From positions 1-32,171 of the forward strand of contig NZ_CALMSV010000150.1 in NCBI RefSeq assembly GCF_937872355.1: DNA of 32,171 bases, read 5' to 3'. Below, piece by piece: positions 25,101 through 31,088 of this stretch (within the stretch, counting starts at the first letter, position 1; the number at the start of each line of letters is the position of its first letter). The position numbers were made by a program, and so were the translations under genes. The notes under the pieces are model-generated. The model worked only from the letters and a program-made list of their open reading frames with translations, had not been told where the DNA came from and did no database searches. The DNA is from an uncultured Sphingorhabdus sp. (GTDB lineage: Bacteria > Pseudomonadota > Alphaproteobacteria > Sphingomonadales > Sphingomonadaceae).

Positions 25101-26430
25101 ATGGCGGGCGGATGCAGCCATTCAGGGGCTGGGACGGACCAACCGCACCAACCAGTCTTCGGCTCCCCTGTTCAGGCCGGTGACAACCGATGTGCGTGGC
25201 GAGCGGCGCTTTATCTCGACGATTGCCAGGCGCCTGGACAGTCTGGGGGCGCTCACCCGCGGCCAGCGCCAGACAGGCGGACAAAATCTGTTCGATCCAG
25301 CCGATAATCTTGAGAGCAATTATGCGAAGGACGCGCTCAACCGCTGGTTTCACCTGCTCTATGAAGGAAAGATACAGGCGGTGGGCTTCGAGACCTTCCA
25401 GAAGCTTTCAGGGCTCAATATCGAAGCAAGCGACGGAGGTGTGGTCGACGATCTGCCTCCCATCCAACGCTGGCTCAATCGCATATTGGCTTTCCCGATC
25501 CACCTTCAAAATGCTGTCTTTGACGAGTTTCTGGGGCTGGTTGAAGCAAGGGTTTCAGCAGCGCGCGATGCAGGGACGCTTGATCTCGGCGTTGAGACCA
25601 TTGCCGTGGAGGATTTCCGCATTCATTCCGATCTTGTGCTGCGAACCGATGCGGCAACCGGCGCAACGACGCATCTTCTCGATATCGAAATCACCCGTAA
25701 GCAGCGCCCTCAGCTCTTCGACACGCTCGCGCGGCGCTACATCGGCAAGGGTAAAGCCCCCAAATATGTTCGCAATGAGCGCTCGGGCAAAGTCGCACTT
25801 CTTCTGCCGACCCGGGGATTGATCACCGATACAGGCGAGCGCATTGATCGTTTCATAGCCATTCGGCCGTTGCGCGAAGAATATCTGACCGCCGACCAGC
25901 TTGCCGAAAGCAACTGGTCCGAGATCGAACTTGCTGGCTTTGAAGCGTCATGGCGTGCCGAGACAGGCGAAGCCATGGCAACACCGAAATCCGACCGGCT
26001 CTTTCTTGCAACCGGCCTGCTGCTGCCCGTCTGGGACAAGCTCCCCGATGATTATGTCCGCGTCAGCCGGATTGCTGCCGCCGACGGGCGGACGCTTCTG
26101 GGGAGAGAAATCAGCCAGGTCGACATAACGGACCTGTCGCAGAAACTGGGTCTTGAACTTTCACCCAGCCTTCCAATCGATGAGATTGCGGACCTTGTTC
26201 TGAAAACCGGTAAAGCGCTTCCGCTTTCGAGTGTCGAGCCACTGATGCTCAAACGGTCGCTCGTAAATGGCAGCCAGCGGCTTGAACTGACCGGATGGTC
26301 GGCCGAGCGATTGGCCTGGTATAAGGCGCAAGGCTGCTTCACCGAGATCATCCGATACCAGACGCGGCTGTTTCTGCCTCTGGCTGGTGCCAACCCCATT
26401 CTCGCATCTCTCGCCGAGGTTCGCAGCTAA
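22189..26430 (+). CDS. Methyltransferase/strawberry-notch helicase fusion (DarB-like antirestriction candidate)
   Basis: 1413 residues from ATG 22189, chosen because AGGAGG (22174-22179) sits 9 nt upstream; an in-frame ATG at 22159 has none. Domain 1: SAM-dependent DNA adenine-type methyltransferase, with motif I LEPSAGTGQLAHWA (~138) and motif IV NPPYS (~204-208). Domain 2: strawberry-notch SF2 ATPase, with Walker A LGDGTGAGKGRQ (~474) and DEAH box FDEAHAMAN (~580). Domain 3: SBNO helicase C-terminal region, with FSDAGGTGRSYHAD and the arginine-finger motif QGLGRTNRTNQ (~980). The same architecture occurs in phage P1 DarB, which is co-injected and protects DNA from type I restriction, and in proteins of large plasmids. 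Protection of incoming island DNA is an inference. It is followed by a strong terminator hairpin. Confidence 0.9.
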   Translation: MYQQAFILDCPVSNSPVVTAAQMLSEDLAANVPITRERISDIFTGITGGSDADNAWSLTDGQTAVEIAMLLYLRADHRITSSSQASEALEYFQKLGGLTPRPYNRTEEQLRLQQFSTPLGLAWLAARAAALTPSDLVLEPSAGTGQLAHWAKAFGAKLALNEIDPVRFEALQLLFPGQAVASHDGELIDELLDPSILPTALLINPPYSVGLERRNDGHTGARHLRSALTRLAAGGRAVAIMPEWFDAHAFLARAQMPLALRLNLALPRAFLSSGTSITTRLIVIDKIGPTSPPVTGTAADLAEALDFVDALPPRSSVRACALPPTTKPTALRLATASPRAILAPPSLKVAPQITPISLDYVALAEPAPISEQVGHYLPYRPSRIAIPDACPHPTPLVESVAMGSIAAPVPVARPMVSQACITDGLLSEAQLETLIYAVNAFERDLPGTYIPTDKGCSIEPSADGKAYRCGYFLGDGTGAGKGRQLASIIMDRWLRGERRHIWLSKNEALLEDARRDWSALGGLPLDVQPLSQWKLGSALGMSEGIVFVTYPTLRSGRVDATRLDQLLDWAGENFDGVIAFDEAHAMANAAGGEGSRGKVKGSEQGIAGVRLQNLLPRARVIYASATGASDVNNLAYASRLGLWGSETAFATRDKFVSDIRAGGIAAMELVARDLKSLGLYTARALSFAGVEYEILEHELTEAQIRIYDAYADAWAIIHANLSEVLEATRIVDADSGATLNKGAKAAALSIFEGTKQRFFAQLLLSMKLPSLLPAISQALGDGHSAVVQLVSTAEAMLNRRLADIDVAESENLEIDLSPREYVIDYLTQSFPVRLMQIFVDENGDARSEPMSDADGNPVLCRAALAARDTMIEQLCALPPIATALDAIIECFGVDAVAEVTGRTRRLIVANDGSQKLQSRSARSNILETQAFMDGDKRILVFSDAGGTGRSYHADLGVRNQSRRIHFLLEPGWRADAAIQGLGRTNRTNQSSAPLFRPVTTDVRGERRFISTIARRLDSLGALTRGQRQTGGQNLFDPADNLESNYAKDALNRWFHLLYEGKIQAVGFETFQKLSGLNIEASDGGVVDDLPPIQRWLNRILAFPIHLQNAVFDEFLGLVEARVSAARDAGTLDLGVETIAVEDFRIHSDLVLRTDAATGATTHLLDIEITRKQRPQLFDTLARRYIGKGKAPKYVRNERSGKVALLLPTRGLITDTGERIDRFIAIRPLREEYLTADQLAESNWSEIELAGFEASWRAETGEAMATPKSDRLFLATGLLLPVWDKLPDDYVRVSRIAAADGRTLLGREISQVDITDLSQKLGLELSPSLPIDEIADLVLKTGKALPLSSVEPLMLKRSLVNGSQRLELTGWSAERLAWYKAQGCFTEIIRYQTRLFLPLAGANPILASLAEVRS

Positions 26431-26515
26431 TGGGCGACGATTCCGTCCAAGATTTCTTTAATCATTTGGTGTAATCCGACAATGCGACCCGAGGGGCAAC
26501 TTCCGTTGCGCCTAT

Positions 26516-26558
26516 CCCTGACCCCGGCCAATTCGTTGGTCGGGGTTATTTGTCAGGG
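26516..26558 (+). terminator. Strong hairpin with TTCG loop between the strawberry-notch and ParB genes
   Basis: An 11-bp stem, ACCCCGGCCAA (26521-26531) with TTGGTCGGGGT (26536-26546; one G-T pair), closes on a stable TTCG tetraloop and is followed by TATTT. An outer arm CCCTGA (26516-26521) can pair with TCAGGG (26553-26558). This looks like an intrinsic terminator, though it also lies 35 nt before the purine-rich leader of the next gene and could have a second role. Confidence 0.65.
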
Positions 26559-26592
26559 TCTTCTAAAGCTTTGGCAACGCCACCACCCAGAC

Positions 26593-26607
26593 AGAGGGGA
26601 GGGGGCT
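26593..26607 (+). repeat. Purine-rich leader element, copy 2 (before the ParB-domain gene)
   Basis: AGAGGGGAGGGGGCT begins 81 nt before ATG 26674. The leader ends with TTCAGGAG (26659-26666), the same sequence as before ardC. The stretch between the strawberry-notch stop and this start (243 bp) otherwise holds only the hairpin at 26516-26558. Confidence 0.6.
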
Positions 26608-26673
26608 CCTGCATTTGCGGGCTTTGATGGATCGAATGGCGTTCCGTCAGCTCGAAACTTCAGGAGTTATGAC

Positions 26674-28674
26674 ATGTTGAAATCCATTCCCTTGAACAAG
26701 CTCGTCGCCAGTCCGCGCAATGTGCGCAAGCGCCGCGATCCGGCCGCCGATGCTGAATTGAAAGCGAGCATTGCCTCGCTCGGCCTTCTACAGAACCTTG
26801 TGGTACGTGCAGGCAAGAAGGGCCTCTATGAGGTCGAAGCCGGTGAGCGCCGTCGTTCGTCGTTGCTGGAACTGGCTGCGGAAAAGGTCGTCGAAAAGAA
26901 TATGCCTGTGATGTGCCTCGTTCTTGATGGCGACGAGACCGAGGTCCGCGAAGCCACCTTGGCTGAAAACTTCCATACGCTAAAGCTCAATCCGGCTGAC
27001 GAAGCGCTCGGCTTTGCCAGCATCATCGAGACAGGTGCAACGCCAGATGATGTCGCGCGCCGCTTCGGTTTGACCGTGCGCTTTGTCGAGGGCCGGCTGC
27101 GCCTCGCTTCGCTTGCACCTGTCATCTTCGAAGCCTTGGGAGCTGGAGATATCACGCTCGACATGGCCAAAGCCTATGGTGCTACATCCGATCACATGAT
27201 CCAGACCCGAGTTTTCGAGGAGGTCACCGAGTCCTGCTATCGCGCCACGCCCGACAGCATCCGCCGCATGGTCCTGAACAGCAGCGTTCGTGGCAGCGAT
27301 CCGCGTGCGCAATTCGTCGGAAAAGATGCCTATCTTGAAGCCGGTGGCCGGATCGACCGCGAACTGTTCGACAATGACGATGATGAATCCTGGCTCGATG
27401 TCGCGCTGCTTGAAGGCCTAGCTTCGACCAAAATGGAAGAAGCAGCGAAAGCTGCGGCAGACGAACAGGGCTTGGCCTGGGTCACCCCTACGCTTGCCAA
27501 CTATATCAGCCATGACCTTGTTGAGGGCCTGCACCGTGTTCCCGTTCCAGCGCGGGTTTATTCCGATGACGAGCTTGCCCGTCTCGACGATCTCGACACG
27601 GCCTATGATGTTCAGGCAGCGATCCTTGAAGATGAGGACAGCAGCGAGGAGGCCATCCGCTCGGCTGAGGCCGAAATCGTGCGGATCGATACCGAGGTTG
27701 CGGCAATCCGCGACCGGACGCCCGAACTCGACGCGGATACAAAGCGCGATTGCGGTATGGTGCTGACATTGGGCCGCGATGGCGTTCCCGTGCTCCAGCC
27801 GCAATATTTCACGAAGGAACGGGTCGTCAGCCCCGACGATGACGGCACAATGGAAGTTGCCTCAACCGGCCCAGCCGACAAGCCGAACCGCCTCGGCCTG
27901 TCACAACGGTTGGCGGACGAGCTTTCCATGCAGCGCCGCGATGTGCTCGCGCTCCATGTCGCAAATGATCCGGCCCTGGCGATGGACCTGTTCGTCTTCA
28001 CGCTTGCTGACGCGGACAGCTACAAATTTGGTGGATCGCCCGGCCTAAATCTCAACGGGCGCGCGCCTGGAGGACCGGCGTTCGGTTTTGAAGCAAGTGA
28101 TGCTCCTGCAACGGCAGCCCTTGCCGAACTGCGTTCGGGCCTTAATGAAAGCTGGCGCAGTGGTGACACGATATCGGAGCGTTTTGACCTCTTCCGCAGT
28201 CTTGACGACGAGCATCGTCATGCGTGGTTGAGCTGGGTCGTTGCCCGGACATGCGAAGCAAGCCTCAATGGCATCGGCAATCGCCTCAATCCGTTCCACG
28301 ATCATCTTGCCGGGCTCATCGGTTTTGACATGGCTGCATGGTGGCGCCCGACCGCTGCCAATTATTTCGACCGCGTTTCGAAGGCTGCAATATTGGATGC
28401 GCTGGCCGAAGTTGGCGGCCCGACGCTTGCCTCGCGTTTTGCATCATCCAAAAAGGGTGAGCTTGCGGCAAGCGCCGAGCGGATTTTTGCTGGCAATTTC
28501 ATCGCCGAGGCCGAGGTCAAGGAAGCTGCGCTTCGCTGGCTTCCAGCACCGATGCAGTTCACCAGCGCCCAGCCAACCGGCGATGCTGAAAAATCCGCAG
28601 ATAGCGAACAGCCATCCAGCGGCAGCGAGGAAGCTGTCGCTCCCGAAAATGTGGACGTCGAACTCGCCGCCTGA
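26674..28674 (+). CDS. Large ParB/RepB/Spo0J-domain DNA-binding protein
   Basis: 666 residues from ATG 26674, with AGGAG 7 nt upstream; an in-frame start at 26482 would read through the terminator hairpin. The N-terminal ParB domain is clear: LVASPRNVRKR, LLQNLVVR, the GERRR box (YEVEAGERRRSSLLEL) and LAENFHTLKLNPADEALGF. A helix-turn-helix (TPDDVARRFGLTVRFVEGRLRLA) follows. The remaining ~400 residues form an acidic, plasmid-type extension of unknown function, much longer than chromosomal ParB (~300). There is no ParA in the window. ParB-domain proteins of this long type are frequent on conjugative elements, where they may act in strand-specific nuclease, CTPase or regulatory roles rather than partition. 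Confidence 0.88.
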   Translation: MLKSIPLNKLVASPRNVRKRRDPAADAELKASIASLGLLQNLVVRAGKKGLYEVEAGERRRSSLLELAAEKVVEKNMPVMCLVLDGDETEVREATLAENFHTLKLNPADEALGFASIIETGATPDDVARRFGLTVRFVEGRLRLASLAPVIFEALGAGDITLDMAKAYGATSDHMIQTRVFEEVTESCYRATPDSIRRMVLNSSVRGSDPRAQFVGKDAYLEAGGRIDRELFDNDDDESWLDVALLEGLASTKMEEAAKAAADEQGLAWVTPTLANYISHDLVEGLHRVPVPARVYSDDELARLDDLDTAYDVQAAILEDEDSSEEAIRSAEAEIVRIDTEVAAIRDRTPELDADTKRDCGMVLTLGRDGVPVLQPQYFTKERVVSPDDDGTMEVASTGPADKPNRLGLSQRLADELSMQRRDVLALHVANDPALAMDLFVFTLADADSYKFGGSPGLNLNGRAPGGPAFGFEASDAPATAALAELRSGLNESWRSGDTISERFDLFRSLDDEHRHAWLSWVVARTCEASLNGIGNRLNPFHDHLAGLIGFDMAAWWRPTAANYFDRVSKAAILDALAEVGGPTLASRFASSKKGELAASAERIFAGNFIAEAEVKEAALRWLPAPMQFTSAQPTGDAEKSADSEQPSSGSEEAVAPENVDVELAA

Positions 28675-28714
28675 CCTCCTCCTGACAGGAAGGGCCTGAA
28701 CGGCGTCCGCATGG

Positions 28715-28745
28715 AGCGGCTCTCTCGATGATCGAGGGAGCCGCT
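28715..28745 (+). promoter_or_regulatory. Long near-perfect hairpin upstream of ardC
   Basis: The 15-nt arms 28715-28729 and 28731-28745 are complementary except for one T-G pair, giving a very stable stem with a minimal loop. It starts 40 bp after the ParB-domain stop and ends 24 nt before the purine-rich leader. No T-run follows directly, so it is a poor intrinsic terminator. It could be an RNA-processing or attenuation hairpin, or a structure formed by single-stranded DNA. Confidence 0.6.
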
Positions 28746-28769
28746 TCACTCGATTTAGACCATCAAAAG

Positions 28770-28786
28770 AGAGGAGAGGGGGCTTG
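28770..28786 (+). repeat. Purine-rich leader element, copy 3 (before ardC)
   Basis: AGAGGAGAGGGGGCTTG begins 71 nt before ATG 28841. It agrees with copy 1 over AGAGGAGAGG and with copy 2 over GAGGGGGCT. The leader ends in TTCAGGAG (28824-28831). Confidence 0.6.
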
Positions 28787-28840
28787 CTCGCCTGTGTCGT
28801 CGAAGGATTGTCTTCGTCCGACATTCAGGAGAATGTTCCT

Positions 28841-29770
28841 ATGTCCTATCGTTCAAAACCATCAGGCCCTTCGCCTGCAGCGCGCATAACCGACCAGATT
28901 ATCGAAAGGCTGGAGGCTGGTACCAAACCATGGGTCAAGCCCTGGCGGGGTGGAACGGTCTCGCGCCCATTGCGTGCCTGCGGAATCCCCTATCGCGGCA
29001 TGAACGTGTTCTGGCTTTGGATGATTGCCGACCTCAACGGCTACGCGTCACCCTATTGGATGACCTATGCCCAGGCCGTAAAGCTCGGGGCGCAGGTCAG
29101 GAGGGGCGAAAAATCGACCATTGCCATTTTCTACAAAAGCTACGCGAAAGAGGTCGCCGCATCAGAAGGTGGTGATGTCGAGGAAGAGACCCGCCGTGTC
29201 CTGAAATCCTATGCTGTATTCAACGCCGATCAGATCGACGGGCTTGAAAGCCGCTTCCATCCCGCGCGTGATCTTGTGCTCATCGAACCTGAAGGCCGCA
29301 AGGTCGAACTCGATGCGTTCTTTGCCCGCATTCCTGCGCAATTGCGCCATGTGGGGGCGGCAGCCTATTATGAGCCTTCTGCTGACCGTATCACGATGCC
29401 GCCAGCCGACCTCTTTTCGGGCTACGATCATTATTATGCGACACTGGCGCACGAGCTGTCCCACTGGACCGGCCATGGCTCGCGGCTCGGGCGCGATCTC
29501 AAAAACCGCTTTGGAAGTGCGGCCTATGCAGCCGAAGAGCTTGTCGCCGAGCTTTCAAGCGCCATGCTGGGCGCCGAGCTGGGGCTTCCGGTCGCGCATC
29601 TTGATAGCCATGCAAGCTATATCGACCATTGGCTTCGCCTGCTTCGCGAGGATGATCGTGCCATCCTCACCGCTGCGGCCCGTGCCGAGGAAGCAAGTGC
29701 ATTGCTCTTGCAGCTTGGGGGATGGACAGCGGACGAGACGTCCGTAGCTGAGCTGGAAGAAGCAGCCTGA
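28841..29770 (+). CDS. ardC: ArdC-type antirestriction protein (ssDNA-binding + metalloprotease domain)
   Basis: 309 residues from ATG 28841, with AGGAG 9 nt upstream; an in-frame start at 28784 lies within the leader repeat. The N-terminal half is the ArdC ssDNA-binding domain (ITDQIIERLEAGTKPWVKPWRGG, PYRGMNVFWLW, GAQVRRGEKSTIAIFYK). The C-terminal half is a zincin-like peptidase domain with the HExxH motif AHELSHWTGH at about residues 203-212 and downstream AEELVAELSSAMLGAELGL. ArdC proteins bind incoming single-stranded plasmid DNA and protect it from host restriction in conjugation. Together with the DarB-like protein upstream it makes an anti-defence group on the island. Confidence 0.94.
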   Translation: MSYRSKPSGPSPAARITDQIIERLEAGTKPWVKPWRGGTVSRPLRACGIPYRGMNVFWLWMIADLNGYASPYWMTYAQAVKLGAQVRRGEKSTIAIFYKSYAKEVAASEGGDVEEETRRVLKSYAVFNADQIDGLESRFHPARDLVLIEPEGRKVELDAFFARIPAQLRHVGAAAYYEPSADRITMPPADLFSGYDHYYATLAHELSHWTGHGSRLGRDLKNRFGSAAYAAEELVAELSSAMLGAELGLPVAHLDSHASYIDHWLRLLREDDRAILTAAARAEEASALLLQLGGWTADETSVAELEEAA

Positions 29771-29855
29771 TCATAGACAGGGTGTTGCGCGACTTCCATT
29801 CAACGCCGCTTTTTTGACGGTTCGCCCAGCCAGAAAGTTTGGCAAACCTGCAACC

Positions 29856-29884
29856 TTGATTTTTCGCATCACACATGCTACATA
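29856..29884 (+). promoter_or_regulatory. Predicted sigma-70-type promoter of the toxin-antitoxin operon
   Basis: TTGATT (29856-29861) and TACATA (29879-29884) are separated by exactly 17 nt, close to consensus -35 and -10 boxes. The antitoxin start lies 35 nt downstream of the -10. Confidence 0.6.
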
Positions 29885-29886
29885 AA

Positions 29887-29905
29887 ATCATCATCACAAG
29901 ATGAT
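29887..29905 (+). promoter_or_regulatory. Inverted repeat overlapping the predicted transcription start: toxin-antitoxin operator
   Basis: ATCATC (29887-29892) and GATGAT (29900-29905) are inverted arms 7 nt apart just after the -10 box and before the AAGGAG ribosome-binding site. The position is right for autorepression by the Xre-type antitoxin or its complex with the RES toxin. Confidence 0.55.
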
Positions 29906-29918
29906 AAGGAGATGCAAA

Positions 29919-30290
29919 ATGGCAACAGCCTTTCTTGATCCCGTCATTGATGCGCTCAGCGCAGATAAGGCCCATGGTATCGAACCCAAGCGACTGGCTG
30001 ATATGTTGCAAATGTCCTTGAGCGAAATTGCCGAGCTGGCAGGCGTCCATCGCACGACCTTGGCGCGCAATCCCGGTTCTCCCGAGGTGCAGGCCAAGTT
30101 GGGACCGATCGCGACAATCTTGTCGCGGGCTACAGACATGGGCGGCGGTCTTCCGAAAGCCGTGCTGTGGTTCCGGCACCAGCCAATCGCAGCCTTTGGC
30201 TACAAGCGTGCGGTCGACATAGTGCAGGCCGGAGAAGCAACGCAAATTCTCGCCTGGCTCGATGCGCTTGAAGATGGCGCTTACGCCTGA
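29919..30290 (+). CDS. Xre/MbcA/ParS-type antitoxin (DUF2384 toxin-binding domain)
   Basis: 123 residues from ATG 29919, with AAGGAG 7 nt upstream; the start at 29901 would lie in the operator. The N-terminal Xre-like helix-turn-helix reads PKRLADMLQMSLSEIAELAGVHRTTLARNP. The C-terminal DUF2384 domain reads ILSRATDMGGGLPKAVLWFRHQPIAAFGYKRAVDIVQAGEATQILAWLDAL, the segment that clamps RES toxins in MbcA/ParS structures. The toxin gene begins 6 bp after its stop, so the pair is co-translated. It probably neutralises the toxin and represses its own promoter. Confidence 0.94.
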   Translation: MATAFLDPVIDALSADKAHGIEPKRLADMLQMSLSEIAELAGVHRTTLARNPGSPEVQAKLGPIATILSRATDMGGGLPKAVLWFRHQPIAAFGYKRAVDIVQAGEATQILAWLDALEDGAYA

Positions 30291-30295
30291 CAGGC

Positions 30296-30793
30296 ATGGA
30301 CAATGTGATTAGTTTTTCGGCGCGAACATTTCGCGTTGTGCCGCCGCGCTGGGCCCATGCGCCTTTGTCGGGAGAAGGCGCGCGCTTGCATGGCGGGCGG
30401 TTTAACCCAGCCGGCATGGCAGCTTTTTATTCGGCGCTCGATCCCCACACCGCATATGCCGAATATACGCAGGCGCTGTATGACCGGCCTGGATTGCTTT
30501 TCTCCTTCGATATCGCGGACGCCAATATCATCGATTTGTCGACAGACGCTGCGCTCGCATCTGTTGGATTGAGCGCGTCCGACCTTCAGGCTCGCTGGTT
30601 CGGCCGCAGCGATGCGCCGACGCAGGCCGCAGCGGTACGGCTCCATGCAGCGGGCGTTGATGGCCTGATCTACCCTTCGTTGCAGCATGCATCCGGGCGC
30701 AATCTTGTCCTCTGGCGCTGGAACGGACCGCCTACGATCAGCCTGGTCGACCGGATGGGCGAGGCGGTTTCGAACCCACTGGGCCAGAATTAG
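30296..30793 (+). CDS. RES-domain toxin (NAD+ phosphorylase/ADP-ribosyltransferase-like)
   Basis: 165 residues. The RES signature is present: Arg-rich LHGGRFNPAGMAAFYSALDPHTAYAEYTQAL, containing the conserved Arg and Glu, and the C-terminal RNLVLWRWN motif. RES toxins such as MbcT and Res degrade NAD+ or ADP-ribosylate targets and stop growth. Length and gene order (antitoxin first) are typical. On an island it likely stabilises the element by post-segregational killing. Which of the two chemistries applies cannot be read from the sequence. Confidence 0.93.
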   Translation: MDNVISFSARTFRVVPPRWAHAPLSGEGARLHGGRFNPAGMAAFYSALDPHTAYAEYTQALYDRPGLLFSFDIADANIIDLSTDAALASVGLSASDLQARWFGRSDAPTQAAAVRLHAAGVDGLIYPSLQHASGRNLVLWRWNGPPTISLVDRMGEAVSNPLGQN

Positions 30794-30849
30794 GACTGCG
30801 GTCCGGCCCGCATCCTAAACTGAGATCTGCAGGAACTCTTAGCACCTGG

Positions 30850-31063
30850 CTGGCGTGACGCGGAGCGGCGTTCGCCAGGCGAGAGAGGCCCTGGACCAGC
30901 CGGCAGGGCCGCGCAACCCGCCCGGTCAGGCCCGTGTTGGCCTGCAAGCAGGCCTGCCCGCGCCAGCCTGGACCTTGGCGGGTTCCCCGGGCGCAAATGC
31001 GCCGGTGCGCGTACCTGCCTTAATGCCGGTCCTGACGGGCTCTCGCTGGCGACACCGCCAGCG
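30850..31063 (+). repeat. GC-rich intergenic stretch with at least five inverted repeats
   Basis: The 295-bp gap between the RES toxin and the DUF2493 gene is very GC-rich and full of short-loop palindromes: CTGGCG/CGCCAG (30850-30855 with 30873-30878), GGCCCTG/CAGGGCC (30887-30893 with 30904-30910), GGCCTGC/GCAGGCC (30939-30945 with 30948-30954), GGCGCA/TGCGCC (30990-30995 with 30998-31003) and CGCTGGCG/CGCCAGCG (31044-31051 with 31056-31063). No ORF of credible coding character is seen. It may be a structured leader RNA, a replication/transfer site or a decayed repeat array. Confidence 0.6.
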
Positions 31064-31088
31064 TGACACCCAAATCAGGAGGATTATC

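Noticed and set aside
22429..25353. Several minus-strand frames of 100-350 codons across the strawberry-notch gene
   Set aside because: They are shadows of a GC-rich plus-strand gene whose methyltransferase and helicase motifs are continuous.
26430..26474. 14-codon ORF overlapping the strawberry-notch stop (TAATG), peptide MGDDSVQDFFNHLV
   Set aside because: Stop-start overlap suggests coupling, but there is no RBS of its own and a peptide this short cannot be supported without conservation data.
30855..31088. 78-codon N-terminal extension of the DUF2493 protein
   Set aside because: It is Pro/Gly/Ala-rich, reads through five hairpins and bypasses the strong AGGAGG-ATG at 31077-31091.
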